Shown here: piece by piece, positions 33,390 to 40,976 of the stretch
Layout of the letters: the number at the start of each line of letters is the position of its first letter
Numbering within the stretch: position 1 is the stretch's first letter
The notes under the pieces: model-generated
What the model saw: the letters and a program-made list of their open reading frames with translations, nothing else
Databases searched by the model: none
Told to the model about the DNA's origin: nothing
Program-made: the position numbers and the translations under genes
DNA from: Mycobacterium sp. ST-F2
GTDB taxonomy: Bacteria > Actinomycetota > Actinomycetes > Mycobacteriales > Mycobacteriaceae
Direction: 5' to 3'
Assembly: GCF_001905655.1 (NCBI RefSeq)
Contig: NZ_JMHT01000041.1
Span: 1 to 51,437, forward strand
Length of the DNA: 51,437 bases

Positions 33390-34646
33390 TCAGAGGGACC
33401 CTTCCACCGGCTCGTGGCCCAGCGGACAGATCGGGGTCTCCTCTTCGTCACCAGAAGTACGCGTTTCCGGCGCCACCAACCAGCCGACGGCCGCCGCCAG
33501 GAGGATCGCCCCGCCCACGCAGAACGCCGCGGTGAACGACACGTGCTGGGCGATCTGCCCCGCGACCAGCGAGCCGACGATGGTGCCGAGGTCGGACATC
33601 ATCTGGAAGGTCGCCACCGCGGTGCCGCCCCGGGCCTGGTTGCCGATGATGTCCGCGACGGCGGCCTGCTGCGGGGAGATGAAGATGCCACTGGCCGCAC
33701 CGGTCACGAACGCGATGGCCAGAAACGCCGGCAGCGACGTGGTCCACCCCAGCAGCACCGTCGAGACCGCCGACACCGACAGGCCGATGATCAGGAGCCT
33801 GCGCCGGCCGACCCGGTCGGACAGGTGCCCGCTGGGGATGACGGCACAGACGTTGCCGACCGCGAACATCGCCAGCACCAGGCCGGCCATGCCCGCGCTC
33901 CGGTGCAGCACGTCGACGACGAACAGCGGCACCAATGCCACCCGCAGACCCAGCGCGGACCATCCGGCCGCGAGATTCGACAGCAGCGCGGCCTGATAAG
34001 CGCGGTTGCGCAGCACGGCCCGCACCGACACCGTCGGCCCGGTTTCCTCTTCACGGGCAGCCAGCGGCGAGTGCCGCAGGCTGACGAACACCACGGCTGC
34101 GGCAATCGTCAGCGCAGCGCCGTAGATGCCGAACGGCACGGACAGGCCCAGCCCGGCGGTCAGGCTGCCCACCACCGGGCCGGCCACACCGCCGATCATG
34201 AAGGCGCTGGAAAACAGCCCCGCGACCCGACCGCGGGCGTCGAACGGCGACAACCGGATCATCAGCGCCAGGGACGACACCGTGAACATCGTTGACCCGG
34301 CGCCGCCGAGGGACCGGAACAGCAGCAGCTGCCAGTAGCTCTGCGCGAAGGCGCAGGCCAGCGTCGACAACGCGACGATCAGCAGACCACTGAGATAGAC
34401 GCGCCGTTCGCCCAACCTCTGCACCAACAGGCCGCTGGGGGGCGCGCAGATCAAACGCATCGCGGCGAACGCCGTGATGACGAACGTCGCCGCACCGATG
34501 CTGACACCGAAGTTCCGGGCGTACGCCGGCAGCACCGGGGACACGACGCCATAACCGAGCGCGATGACGACATTGGCACCGGCCAGGATCCAGATCTCGG
34601 GGGGAAGCCGAGTCGGGCGACGACCGTCTTCGGTGACAGCACTCAC
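33390..34646 (-). CDS. MFS transporter (drug/solute exporter type)
   Basis: A 418-aa major facilitator superfamily protein with 12 hydrophobic segments. The loop 2-3 signature appears as GLLVQRLGERRVYLSG, and the second-half copy as GHLSDRVGRRRLLIIG. A GGVAGPVVGSLTAG stretch in segment 5 resembles the antiporter motif C, so it is probably a proton-coupled exporter. The GTG at 34646 overlaps the TGA of the phosphoglucomutase gene (GTGA), so the two are translationally coupled. The substrate is unknown; coupling to pgm may be incidental. Confidence 0.85.
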   Translation of the reverse strand: MSAVTEDGRRPTRLPPEIWILAGANVVIALGYGVVSPVLPAYARNFGVSIGAATFVITAFAAMRLICAPPSGLLVQRLGERRVYLSGLLIVALSTLACAFAQSYWQLLLFRSLGGAGSTMFTVSSLALMIRLSPFDARGRVAGLFSSAFMIGGVAGPVVGSLTAGLGLSVPFGIYGAALTIAAAVVFVSLRHSPLAAREEETGPTVSVRAVLRNRAYQAALLSNLAAGWSALGLRVALVPLFVVDVLHRSAGMAGLVLAMFAVGNVCAVIPSGHLSDRVGRRRLLIIGLSVSAVSTVLLGWTTSLPAFLAIAFVTGAASGIFISPQQAAVADIIGNQARGGTAVATFQMMSDLGTIVGSLVAGQIAQHVSFTAAFCVGGAILLAAAVGWLVAPETRTSGDEEETPICPLGHEPVEGSL

Positions 34647-36277
34647 GCTATGACTGTATTCACCACTTCCCGGGCGGCGGCCTGCACCTGCGCCAGGTGC
34701 TCGGGCCCCTTGAACGACTCGGCGTAAATCTTGTAGACGTCCTCGGTGCCGGACGGCCGCGCGGCGAACCACGCGTTCTCGGTGGTCACCTTGAGCCCGC
34801 CGAGCGGTGCGCCGTTGCCGGGCGCCGTAGTGAGCTTGGCGACGATCGGTTCACCGGCCAGCTCGGTCGCGGTGACCTGCTCGGCCGAGAGCTTCGCCAA
34901 CCGGGCCTTCTGTTCGCGGCCGGCGGGCGCGTCGATGCGCGCATAGGTTGGGGCGCCGTACTTTTCGGTCAGTTCGGTGTAGCGCTGCGATGGCGACTGC
35001 CCGGTGACGGCAAGGATCTCCGAGGCCAGCAACGCCAGGATGATGCCGTCCTTGTCGGTGGTCCAGACCGTCCCGTCCGTCCGCAGGAACGACGCCCCGG
35101 CACTCTCCTCACCACCGAATCCGATTGTGCCGCTGAGCAATCCGTCGACAAACCATTTGAAGCCGACCGGCACCTCGACCAGTTGGCGCCCCAGTCCGGC
35201 CACCACCCGGTCGATGATCGACGAGCTGACTGCGGTCTTGCCGACCGCGGTCGAACCCGGCCAACCGGCGCGATGCGTGTACAGGTAGTCGATGGCCACC
35301 GCGAGATAGTGATTCGGGTTGAGCAGCCCGCCGTCGGGTGTGACGATGCCGTGCCGGTCGGAATCGGCGTCGTTGCCGGTGGCGATCTGGTAGCGGTCCC
35401 GATTCGCAATGAGCGACGCCATGGCATTCGGCGAGCTGCAGTCCATCCGGATCTTGCCGTCGGTGTCGAGCGTCATGAACCGCCACGTCGCATCCACGAG
35501 CGGGTTGACGACGGTCAGGTCCAACTGGTGGCGTTCGGCGATGGCGCCCCAGTAGTCGACGCTGGCCCCACCGAGCGGGTCCGCCCCGATGCGTACGCCT
35601 TCAGCGCGAATGGCATGGAGGTCAACAACATTCGGCAGGTCTTCGACGTAGGCATTGAGGTAGTCGTGCCGCTCGGCCGAGCCCAGCGCGCGCGCCAACG
35701 GCATCCGCTTCACGTCCCGCAAGCCGTCGCGCAGAATCTCGTTGGCGCGCTTGGCGATCACGCTCGTCGCGTCGGTGTCGGCCGGGCCACCGTTAGGTGG
35801 GTTGTATTTGAAACCACCGTCGCGCGGCGGGTTGTGCGACGGCGTGACGACGATGCCGTCGGCGAGATCGCCTTCCCGGCCCCGGTTGAAGGTCAGGATC
35901 GCGTGGCTGACGGCCGGGGTGGGTGTGTAGCGGTCGGCGGCGTCGATCATCGCGACCACCTCGTTGCCGGCCAGCACCTCCAGCGCCGTGACCCAGGCCG
36001 GCTCGGACAAGGCGTGGGTGTCGCGGCCGATGAACAGCGGTCCGGTGGTGCCCTGCGCGGCGCGGTATTCGACGATCGCCTGCGTGGTGGCCAGGATGTG
36101 CGGTTCGTTGAACGCCGCATCGAGGCTCGACCCGCGGTGGCCCGAGGTACCGAACGCCACCTGCTGGTCGATGTTCTCGGGATCAGGCGCCACCGTGTAG
36201 TAGGCGGTGACCACATGGGCCACGTCGATCAGGTCGTCTGGCTGGGCCGGTTGGCCGGCGCGGGGGTTGGCCGTCAT
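34643..36277 (-). CDS. pgm: Phosphoglucomutase (alpha-D-glucose phosphate-specific)
   Basis: A 544-aa alpha-D-phosphohexomutase, the normal length for bacterial Pgm, interconverting glucose-1-phosphate and glucose-6-phosphate. The phosphoserine loop is TPSHNPP with S147, the metal loop is DADSDRHG, the sugar-binding loop is GGEESAG, and the phosphate-binding loop near the C-terminus is RPSGTED. It supplies glucose-1-phosphate for nucleotide sugars, glycogen, trehalose and cell-surface glucan. ATG at 36277 gives the family length; the frame extends to 36514 without support. It is divergent from the fluoride channel genes and matches M. tuberculosis Rv3068c in content and order. Confidence 0.95.
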   Translation of the reverse strand: MTANPRAGQPAQPDDLIDVAHVVTAYYTVAPDPENIDQQVAFGTSGHRGSSLDAAFNEPHILATTQAIVEYRAAQGTTGPLFIGRDTHALSEPAWVTALEVLAGNEVVAMIDAADRYTPTPAVSHAILTFNRGREGDLADGIVVTPSHNPPRDGGFKYNPPNGGPADTDATSVIAKRANEILRDGLRDVKRMPLARALGSAERHDYLNAYVEDLPNVVDLHAIRAEGVRIGADPLGGASVDYWGAIAERHQLDLTVVNPLVDATWRFMTLDTDGKIRMDCSSPNAMASLIANRDRYQIATGNDADSDRHGIVTPDGGLLNPNHYLAVAIDYLYTHRAGWPGSTAVGKTAVSSSIIDRVVAGLGRQLVEVPVGFKWFVDGLLSGTIGFGGEESAGASFLRTDGTVWTTDKDGIILALLASEILAVTGQSPSQRYTELTEKYGAPTYARIDAPAGREQKARLAKLSAEQVTATELAGEPIVAKLTTAPGNGAPLGGLKVTTENAWFAARPSGTEDVYKIYAESFKGPEHLAQVQAAAREVVNTVIA

Positions 36278-36347
36278 GAGGTCGATTCTGCTACCGGTTC
36301 TCCCCCGGTGTCGGACAGTCGGCGGTAGGCCACCATACTTTTGCAAT

Positions 36348-36746
36348 ATGTTCGGCCACGACAATCGAGAATTGGCCGCCGTGTTCGTCGGGGGCGCCAT
36401 CGGTACCGTCGCGCGCGCCGCCCTCGCCGTGTTTGCCGCGCCCCATCCCGGGCACTGGCCCTGGCCGACGTTCGTCGTCAACATCGTCGGCGCCTTCTTG
36501 CTCGGGTACTTCACGACCCGGTTGCTGGAGCGGCTGCCGGTGTCGAGCTACCAGCGCCCGTTGCTCGGCACGGGGGTGTGCGGTGGACTGACGACGTTCA
36601 GCACCATGCAGGTCGAGACGGTGCGGATGCTCGAGCACGGCGCGTACGGGTTGGCGGCGGGCTACACAGTGGCCAGCATCGTCGCCGGACTGGCGGCGGT
36701 GTATCTCGCCACCGTCGTGGTGCGCCGGGTGCGGGTGCGCGCATGA
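36348..36746 (+). CDS. crcB: Fluoride channel subunit FluC/CrcB (first of pair)
   Basis: A 132-aa four-helix membrane protein of the FluC (CrcB) family, which exports fluoride as dimers of antiparallel subunits. It has the pore residues TFVVNIVGAFLLG (Asn) and GGLTTFSTMQVE (the phenylalanine-box and Thr/Ser track). ATG at 36348 is chosen; the open frame extends upstream into the pgm promoter region. Its TGA overlaps the ATG of the second subunit (ATGA), so equal synthesis of a heterodimer is likely. I see no fluoride riboswitch in the 70 bases upstream. Confidence 0.93.
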   Translation: MFGHDNRELAAVFVGGAIGTVARAALAVFAAPHPGHWPWPTFVVNIVGAFLLGYFTTRLLERLPVSSYQRPLLGTGVCGGLTTFSTMQVETVRMLEHGAYGLAAGYTVASIVAGLAAVYLATVVVRRVRVRA

Positions 36747-37108
36747 CCATCGTGGTGTGGACCGGGGTCGCGCTCATCGGCGGCATGGGTGCGGTGACAC
36801 GGTTCCTGGTCGACAGAGCGGTGTCCAAACGCAAGAGCAGCAGCTTCCCGTACGGCACATTCGTGGTGAACCTCAGCGGCGCCTGGCTGCTCGGCTTCCT
36901 CGGCGGACTCGCGTTGAGTCCCCACGTCGCCCTGTTGGCCGGCACCGCGTTCGTCGGCGCCTACACGACGTTCTCGACGTGGATGTTGGAAACGCAGCGG
37001 CTGGGCGAGGAACGACAGATCTGGTTCGCCCTGGCCAACATCGTGGCGAGTGTGGTGCTGGGCCTGGCCGCCGCGGCGCTGGGACTGTGGATGGGCGGCC
37101 TGGTGTGA
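36743..37108 (+). CDS. crcB: Fluoride channel subunit FluC/CrcB (second of pair)
   Basis: A 121-aa FluC family protein with four membrane helices, GTFVVNLSGAWLLGFLGG (pore Asn) and GAYTTFSTWMLET. Paired adjacent FluC genes usually encode two subunits of fixed, opposite membrane orientation that make one heterodimeric channel. The ATG overlaps the stop of the first subunit and the stop overlaps the GTG of the DUF190 gene, so three genes are translationally coupled in a row. The order equals Rv3069-Rv3070-Rv3071 of M. tuberculosis. Confidence 0.93.
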   Translation: MTIVVWTGVALIGGMGAVTRFLVDRAVSKRKSSSFPYGTFVVNLSGAWLLGFLGGLALSPHVALLAGTAFVGAYTTFSTWMLETQRLGEERQIWFALANIVASVVLGLAAAALGLWMGGLV

Positions 37109-38163
37109 ACGACTCCACGGACTACCTGAAACTCACGACGTATTTCGGTGAGCGGCAACGCTATCGGGGCCGGTTCCTGGCCGAGGAACTACTCGATCTG
37201 TACGGCGCCGAGAACGTCGCCACGAGCGTGGTGCTGCGCGGTATCGCCGGCTTCGGGCCACGGCACCAGCTGCGCACCGATCAGACCCTGAGCCAATCCG
37301 AGGACCTGCCCGTCGCCATCGCCGCCGTGGACACCGCCGACAAGATGGCGGGCCTGGCCGAACGGACCGTGGAGCTGACGACCCGCGGACTCATCACGCT
37401 CGAACGCGCCCGACTGATCACGAGCACGGACGTCGGTGGACACGCCAAGCTCACCGTGTACGTGGGCCGCCAACACCGCATCAACGGCCGCCCGGCCCAC
37501 ATCGCGGTGTGCGACCTGCTGCACCGCAGCGGATTCGCCTGCGCTTCAGTGTTTCTCGGGGTCGACGGCACCGTCCGCGGCCACCGCGAGCGGGCCCGGT
37601 TCATGAACCGGAACACCGACGTTCCCGTGATGATCATCGCGGTCGGCGACGGCGCCTGCGCCGCTACGGTGCTGCCCGAACTGGAGCGCCTGCTGCCGGA
37701 CCCACTGGTGACGGTGGAACGGGCCGAACTGTGCAAGCAGTCCGGGACGCTGCTCGCCCGCCCGGGCGGGCTTCCGGCCCACGATGCCGACGGAATCCCG
37801 TTGTGGCAGAAGCTGATGGTTCACACCGCCGAGGACACGTTGCACGGTGGCGAACCGGTGCACCGCGAGATCGTCCGGCGCCTGCGTGCCATCGAGACCA
37901 GCCGCGGCGTCACCGTCCTACGCGGTATCTGGGGCTTCCCCGACGGGCGAACACCGCACGGCGACAAGCTCTTCCAACTCGGCCGTCAGGTCCCGGTCAC
38001 GACCATCGTGGTCGACACTCCGGAGAACATCGCTGCCGCATTCGATCTCATCGATGAGGTCACCGCCGACCACGGGGTGGTCACCTGTGAACGGGTGCCG
38101 GCACTGGTCTCCGTCGACGGCGGCCACCGGTCCGGCGGGACGGCACTCGGCCGCTTCAGCTGA
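37105..38163 (+). CDS. Triple DUF190 protein
   Basis: A 352-aa soluble protein made of three tandem DUF190 domains, each ferredoxin-like and about 105 residues: LKLTTYFGER... (about 6-105), AKLTVYVGRQ... (about 112-215) and QKLMVHTAED... (about 230-340). Each has the core pattern of a charged turn, a helix and a GFG/GTVRG/GIWGF loop followed by VPV(A/M/T)I. DUF190 resembles PII-like trimers, so a single chain with three units could form a pseudo-trimer. It is coupled by a GTGTGA overlap to the fluoride channel subunits and probably regulates or supports fluoride export. The ligand is unknown. Confidence 0.87.
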   Translation: MNDSTDYLKLTTYFGERQRYRGRFLAEELLDLYGAENVATSVVLRGIAGFGPRHQLRTDQTLSQSEDLPVAIAAVDTADKMAGLAERTVELTTRGLITLERARLITSTDVGGHAKLTVYVGRQHRINGRPAHIAVCDLLHRSGFACASVFLGVDGTVRGHRERARFMNRNTDVPVMIIAVGDGACAATVLPELERLLPDPLVTVERAELCKQSGTLLARPGGLPAHDADGIPLWQKLMVHTAEDTLHGGEPVHREIVRRLRAIETSRGVTVLRGIWGFPDGRTPHGDKLFQLGRQVPVTTIVVDTPENIAAAFDLIDEVTADHGVVTCERVPALVSVDGGHRSGGTALGRFS

Positions 38164-38166
38164 AGG

Positions 38167-38859
38167 TCAGCGCTTGACCAGGTTCACGAGGAATTCGATG
38201 GTCACGATCGGGTCGACGGCGAGCAGACCGGCGAACGGCGCCGGCGGGTTGATGCCGTAATCGGAGAACGTGACGGGGATTTGACCGACGGCGACAGCGC
38301 CCGTACCCGACCGCTGCACCTCCAAGCGCACAGCGACCTGACGCGTGACGCCCTTGAGCGTCAGTTGCGCCGACACCTCCAGCGTCGTGGGCGTGCCGTC
38401 TCCGGCGATGGATGACAGATCGACCGGATCGAGCACCGCGAGCTTGGCCGTAGGGAACTGCGCGGCATCCATCACGTCGGTGCTGCGGAACTTGTCATCG
38501 CGGCCGTGATGCGGCGACTCCATCGTTGCGACATCGACGACGAAGCTCGCTGCCTGCAGGGTGTTGCCCGCGACGGTGGCGTCGCCCCTGACCGAATTGG
38601 TCCGGCCGGTGACGGTCACCGTTTCCCACAGCAGTTGCTGCCGGGCGCGGTAACCGGCTTGCGTGCGGCTGGCCTCGCCCTCGGGCCCCGCACTCACCAC
38701 CCACTTGCCGTCGAGATTGGTGCTGGCCGGACGATGCGTCGACGGCAGGCTCAGAGCCGGAGCCGGCGCGCCTTCCATCTGGGTGCGGTAGAACCACGGT
38801 CCGGCGCACACCCCGACGACGGCGAGCACTGCCAGCAACAGCAGAAGCCTTTTTGCCAC
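38167..38859 (-). CDS. YceI family protein with N-terminal membrane anchor
   Basis: A 230-aa exported protein: a hydrophobic segment (about residues 4-22) and then a YceI lipocalin-like barrel (about 50-230). Family features include DGKWVV, a central stretch with ESPHHGRDDKFRSTDVMDAAQFPTA divided over two strands, LTLKGVTRQVAV, and a C-terminal VTFSDYGINPP. YceI proteins bind isoprenoid or other lipids in the periplasm. It follows the MbtK-like gene by 28 bases on the same strand and may share its iron-controlled promoter, although a separate promoter is possible. Confidence 0.87.
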   Translation of the reverse strand: MAKRLLLLLAVLAVVGVCAGPWFYRTQMEGAPAPALSLPSTHRPASTNLDGKWVVSAGPEGEASRTQAGYRARQQLLWETVTVTGRTNSVRGDATVAGNTLQAASFVVDVATMESPHHGRDDKFRSTDVMDAAQFPTAKLAVLDPVDLSSIAGDGTPTTLEVSAQLTLKGVTRQVAVRLEVQRSGTGAVAVGQIPVTFSDYGINPPAPFAGLLAVDPIVTIEFLVNLVKR

Positions 38860-38887
38860 TCCCTCTATATACAGGGCGGGTCCGCCG

Positions 38888-39496
38888 TCAGTCGGCTGGG
38901 CGCGCCAGTGCGTACAGCGCCATTCTCCGGTTCGCCATCTCGTGTTCGCCGAGGAACTCGGCGCCGCCGTGCTCGACCAGCCGCCGGGCGCCGATGTTGC
39001 GGTGATCGGGGTCGAACATGATGCGCCGGCAGTCCGGCACCAGGTCGAACAGGCCGGCCGTCACCCGCGGCATCAGCGTCATTCCGATGCGGCGCTGCAT
39101 CAGTTGCTCGTCGGCGATCGCCGCGTGGATCCCGAGGTCATAGGCATGCGCGTCGTAGCGCGGGGCGATCGAGTCCTTGGCCGCCCAGTAGACCTCGATA
39201 TAGCCGATGGGGACACCCTCGTGGCTGACGATGAACGGACGCGAATACGCGCCGTCCAGCTGGGCCCGCAGGTGCCGGCTCCAGCGCGGCGCCGGCCAGT
39301 CGTACTCCCACGCCGCGGCCAGGTGCGGGCGGTTCATCCATTCGGACAACAGCTCGGCGTCGGTGTCCGCGTCGGCAAGGCGCATGGTCCACGGATCGGA
39401 CAGGTGCGGAGTCGGCGGCGCACCCACGGCCTGGACCTCGACGGACACGTCAGTCAACTCGCGCGGCAGAATCGGCGCCTGATCAATCTCGGTCAT
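38888..39496 (-). CDS. mbtK: MbtK-like siderophore lysine N-acyltransferase (GNAT fold)
   Basis: A 202-aa GNAT acyltransferase of the IucB/RhbD/MbtK type. The family pattern is clear: LLSEWMNRPHLAAAWEYDWP near residue 50, PIGYIEVYWAAKDSIAPRYDAHAYDLGIHAAI in the middle and RRIMFDPDHRNIGARRLVEHGGAEFLGEHEM towards the end (each in several motifs). MbtK puts the long acyl chain on the lysine of mycobactin. An IdeR-type box lies 26 bases upstream of the ATG, which fits iron repression and supports the assignment. It is divergent from the haemophore-like gene and upstream of the yceI-type gene. Confidence 0.85.
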   Translation of the reverse strand: MTEIDQAPILPRELTDVSVEVQAVGAPPTPHLSDPWTMRLADADTDAELLSEWMNRPHLAAAWEYDWPAPRWSRHLRAQLDGAYSRPFIVSHEGVPIGYIEVYWAAKDSIAPRYDAHAYDLGIHAAIADEQLMQRRIGMTLMPRVTAGLFDLVPDCRRIMFDPDHRNIGARRLVEHGGAEFLGEHEMANRRMALYALARPAD

Positions 39497-39521
39497 TTGG
39501 TCAGCAACCCTACCGGAGCAC

Positions 39522-39540
39522 TTAGGTTAGGGTTGCCTAC
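39522..39540 (-). promoter_or_regulatory. IdeR (iron) box upstream of the mbtK-like gene
   Basis: TTAGGTTAGGGTTGCCTAC matches the mycobacterial IdeR consensus TTAGGTTAGGCTAACCTAA at 15 of 19 positions. It lies just upstream of the mbtK-like start at 39496, where iron-loaded IdeR would block transcription. It might also affect the haemophore-like gene, whose start is 190 bases away on the other side. Confidence 0.8.
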
Positions 39541-39729
39541 TTCATCTTGTTCGAATCGGCTCCACCCGAGCGAGTAGCTGGACGATGTCTGCGCAGCCCC
39601 TGCGCAGGCCGGTGAAAATTGGGAATGCGGGCGGTGTAACGCTCAGCCACAGGCGGTCGATAGAGCTGCTAACGTAGTCATCAATCACTTTGGTCGCATC
39701 GGTTAGCTGGTGCGGGAGGGGAACACACA

Positions 39730-40062
39730 ATGTCTTTCACCACTCGGATGATGGTCGGCGCGGGCTCTGCACTGGTCGCGGTCATGGCCAGCGGTGCCGT
39801 CGCCACCGCTCAGCCGGACCCCACCCCGATCATGTACTCGACCTGCACCTACCCGCAGGTGATCGCCGCTCTGACCGCCCTCGACCCGGGTGCCGCCGCC
39901 GAGCTGCAGGCAAACCCGATCGGCGTCGGCTACCTGCACCAGCTGATCGCCTCGGGCCCGCAGCAGCGTAAGGCGCTGATCACGCGTGCCTACAACACCC
40001 CCGGCGCCGCTGCGTACACCGACCTGGTGCTCAACGTCGCCAACACCTGCAACAACTTCTGA
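39730..40062 (+). CDS. Haemophore-related small secreted protein
   Basis: A 110-aa secreted protein with a signal peptide (about 1-27, ending AVATAQP). The mature part is mostly helical and bracketed by two Cys (C39 and C107) likely to form a disulfide, with the mycobacterial haemophore-type pattern CTYPQVIAALTALDP, then ELQANPIGVGYLHQL and a Cys four residues from the end. Members of this group bind haem outside the cell; whether this one does cannot be told. ATG at 39730 has GGAGGGG upstream. The divergent iron-regulated mbtK-like gene supports a role in iron supply. Confidence 0.72.
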   Translation: MSFTTRMMVGAGSALVAVMASGAVATAQPDPTPIMYSTCTYPQVIAALTALDPGAAAELQANPIGVGYLHQLIASGPQQRKALITRAYNTPGAAAYTDLVLNVANTCNNF

Positions 40063-40076
40063 TCCCAGAAGCCGAA

Positions 40077-40116
40077 CACAAAGCAGCTCAATCCTTCGGG
40101 ATTGAGCTGCTTTGTG
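40077..40116. terminator. Strong UUCG hairpin terminator between convergent genes
   Basis: CACAAAGCAGCTCAATCC and its exact complement form an 18-bp perfect stem closed by a TTCG tetraloop. It lies between the stops of the haemophore-like gene (40062) and the convergent gene ending at 40142, and can serve both. Only a short T-rich tail follows. Confidence 0.85.
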
Positions 40117-40141
40117 CGTTCTACTGGTGCGCGACCGCCGG

Positions 40142-40765
40142 TCAGAATCCGCGGTTCGAACCCCGGACAGCAGCGACGGCGTCGTCGGGCCCGCTGAAGT
40201 CCACCTGAGCGGGTCCGCGACCCGCCGCGAAGAGCAGCAGTTCGCCGGGCGCACCCGTCACGGTCACCTCGGCACCACGGCCGGCCGCAGCCAGGCGACG
40301 GCCTTCGGGAGTCACGAGCACGATCCGGGCCGGCGGCTTCTTGATCCCCATACGTGCCATATTCGCCACCTGACCCGCCAACGCGGACACCAGTCGCTCG
40401 TCCAGTTCCCGCGGCTCCCAGGTCGGCTGGGCCCGGCGGACGTCCTCGTTGTGAATGAACATCTCGGCGACATTGACGAAGGCGTCGAGCAGTTTGAACG
40501 GCGAGTACAACGGCGGGCCCGCGGCGATCATGTCGACGAGCGTCTCCCAGTCGGTGGATGCTGTCACCTGTGCCTGGACCCGGTCGGTGTAGCCGGCGAG
40601 CTGCGGCACCAGGATGCCGGGCGCGGCATCGAGTCGACGTTCCCGCACCACGAGATGCGCGGCCAGATCGCGGGCGGTCCAACCCTCACACAGAGTCGGT
40701 GCATCGGGCCCGTGCGCGCGTAGAGATTCGACGAGTGCGGCACGTTCGCGTTGAGCGGCGGTCAT
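40142..40765 (-). CDS. TIGR03085-type DinB-fold protein (maleylpyruvate isomerase-like)
   Basis: A 207-aa protein of the actinobacterial TIGR03085 group within the DinB/mycothiol-dependent maleylpyruvate isomerase fold. The N-terminal four-helix part has LCEGWTARDLAAHLVVRERR with the first His, and NVAEMFIHNEDVRRA with the second, both possible metal ligands. The C-terminal part (about 135-205) is the SCP2-like beta domain of the family. It may be a mycothiol- or metal-dependent transferase, but its reaction is unknown. The start is an ATG at 40765. It stands alone, converging with the haemophore-like gene. Confidence 0.82.
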   Translation of the reverse strand: MTAAQRERAALVESLRAHGPDAPTLCEGWTARDLAAHLVVRERRLDAAPGILVPQLAGYTDRVQAQVTASTDWETLVDMIAAGPPLYSPFKLLDAFVNVAEMFIHNEDVRRAQPTWEPRELDERLVSALAGQVANMARMGIKKPPARIVLVTPEGRRLAAAGRGAEVTVTGAPGELLLFAAGRGPAQVDFSGPDDAVAAVRGSNRGF

Positions 40766-40976
40766 GGCTGGAGTCTAGGTCGGACGAGGGTCGAACGGCC
40801 TGACGCGGGCATTGCGACGTGGATCACCTCCGCCGGGCAAACGCCAGGTGAACGATCGCGACGCGGTTACAGATGGGTACCCATCCGCACAGCAGAGGTC
40901 TCAACAACCTCATTGATAACTATGGTCACAAAAGCCCCATCGCTGGCGTCCGAGCGCCGCCCGCCATCCGAAAGGT

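Noticed and set aside
33160..33451. Open frames on both strands across tRNA-Ala
   Set aside because: They read through the tRNA itself (GAKGTRTPDP on one strand, a GQGFESP ending on the other) and have no ribosome binding site.
36301..36347. Possible fluoride riboswitch before the fluC pair
   Set aside because: The short leader does not show the conserved pseudoknot sequences I would expect; a covariance search would settle it.
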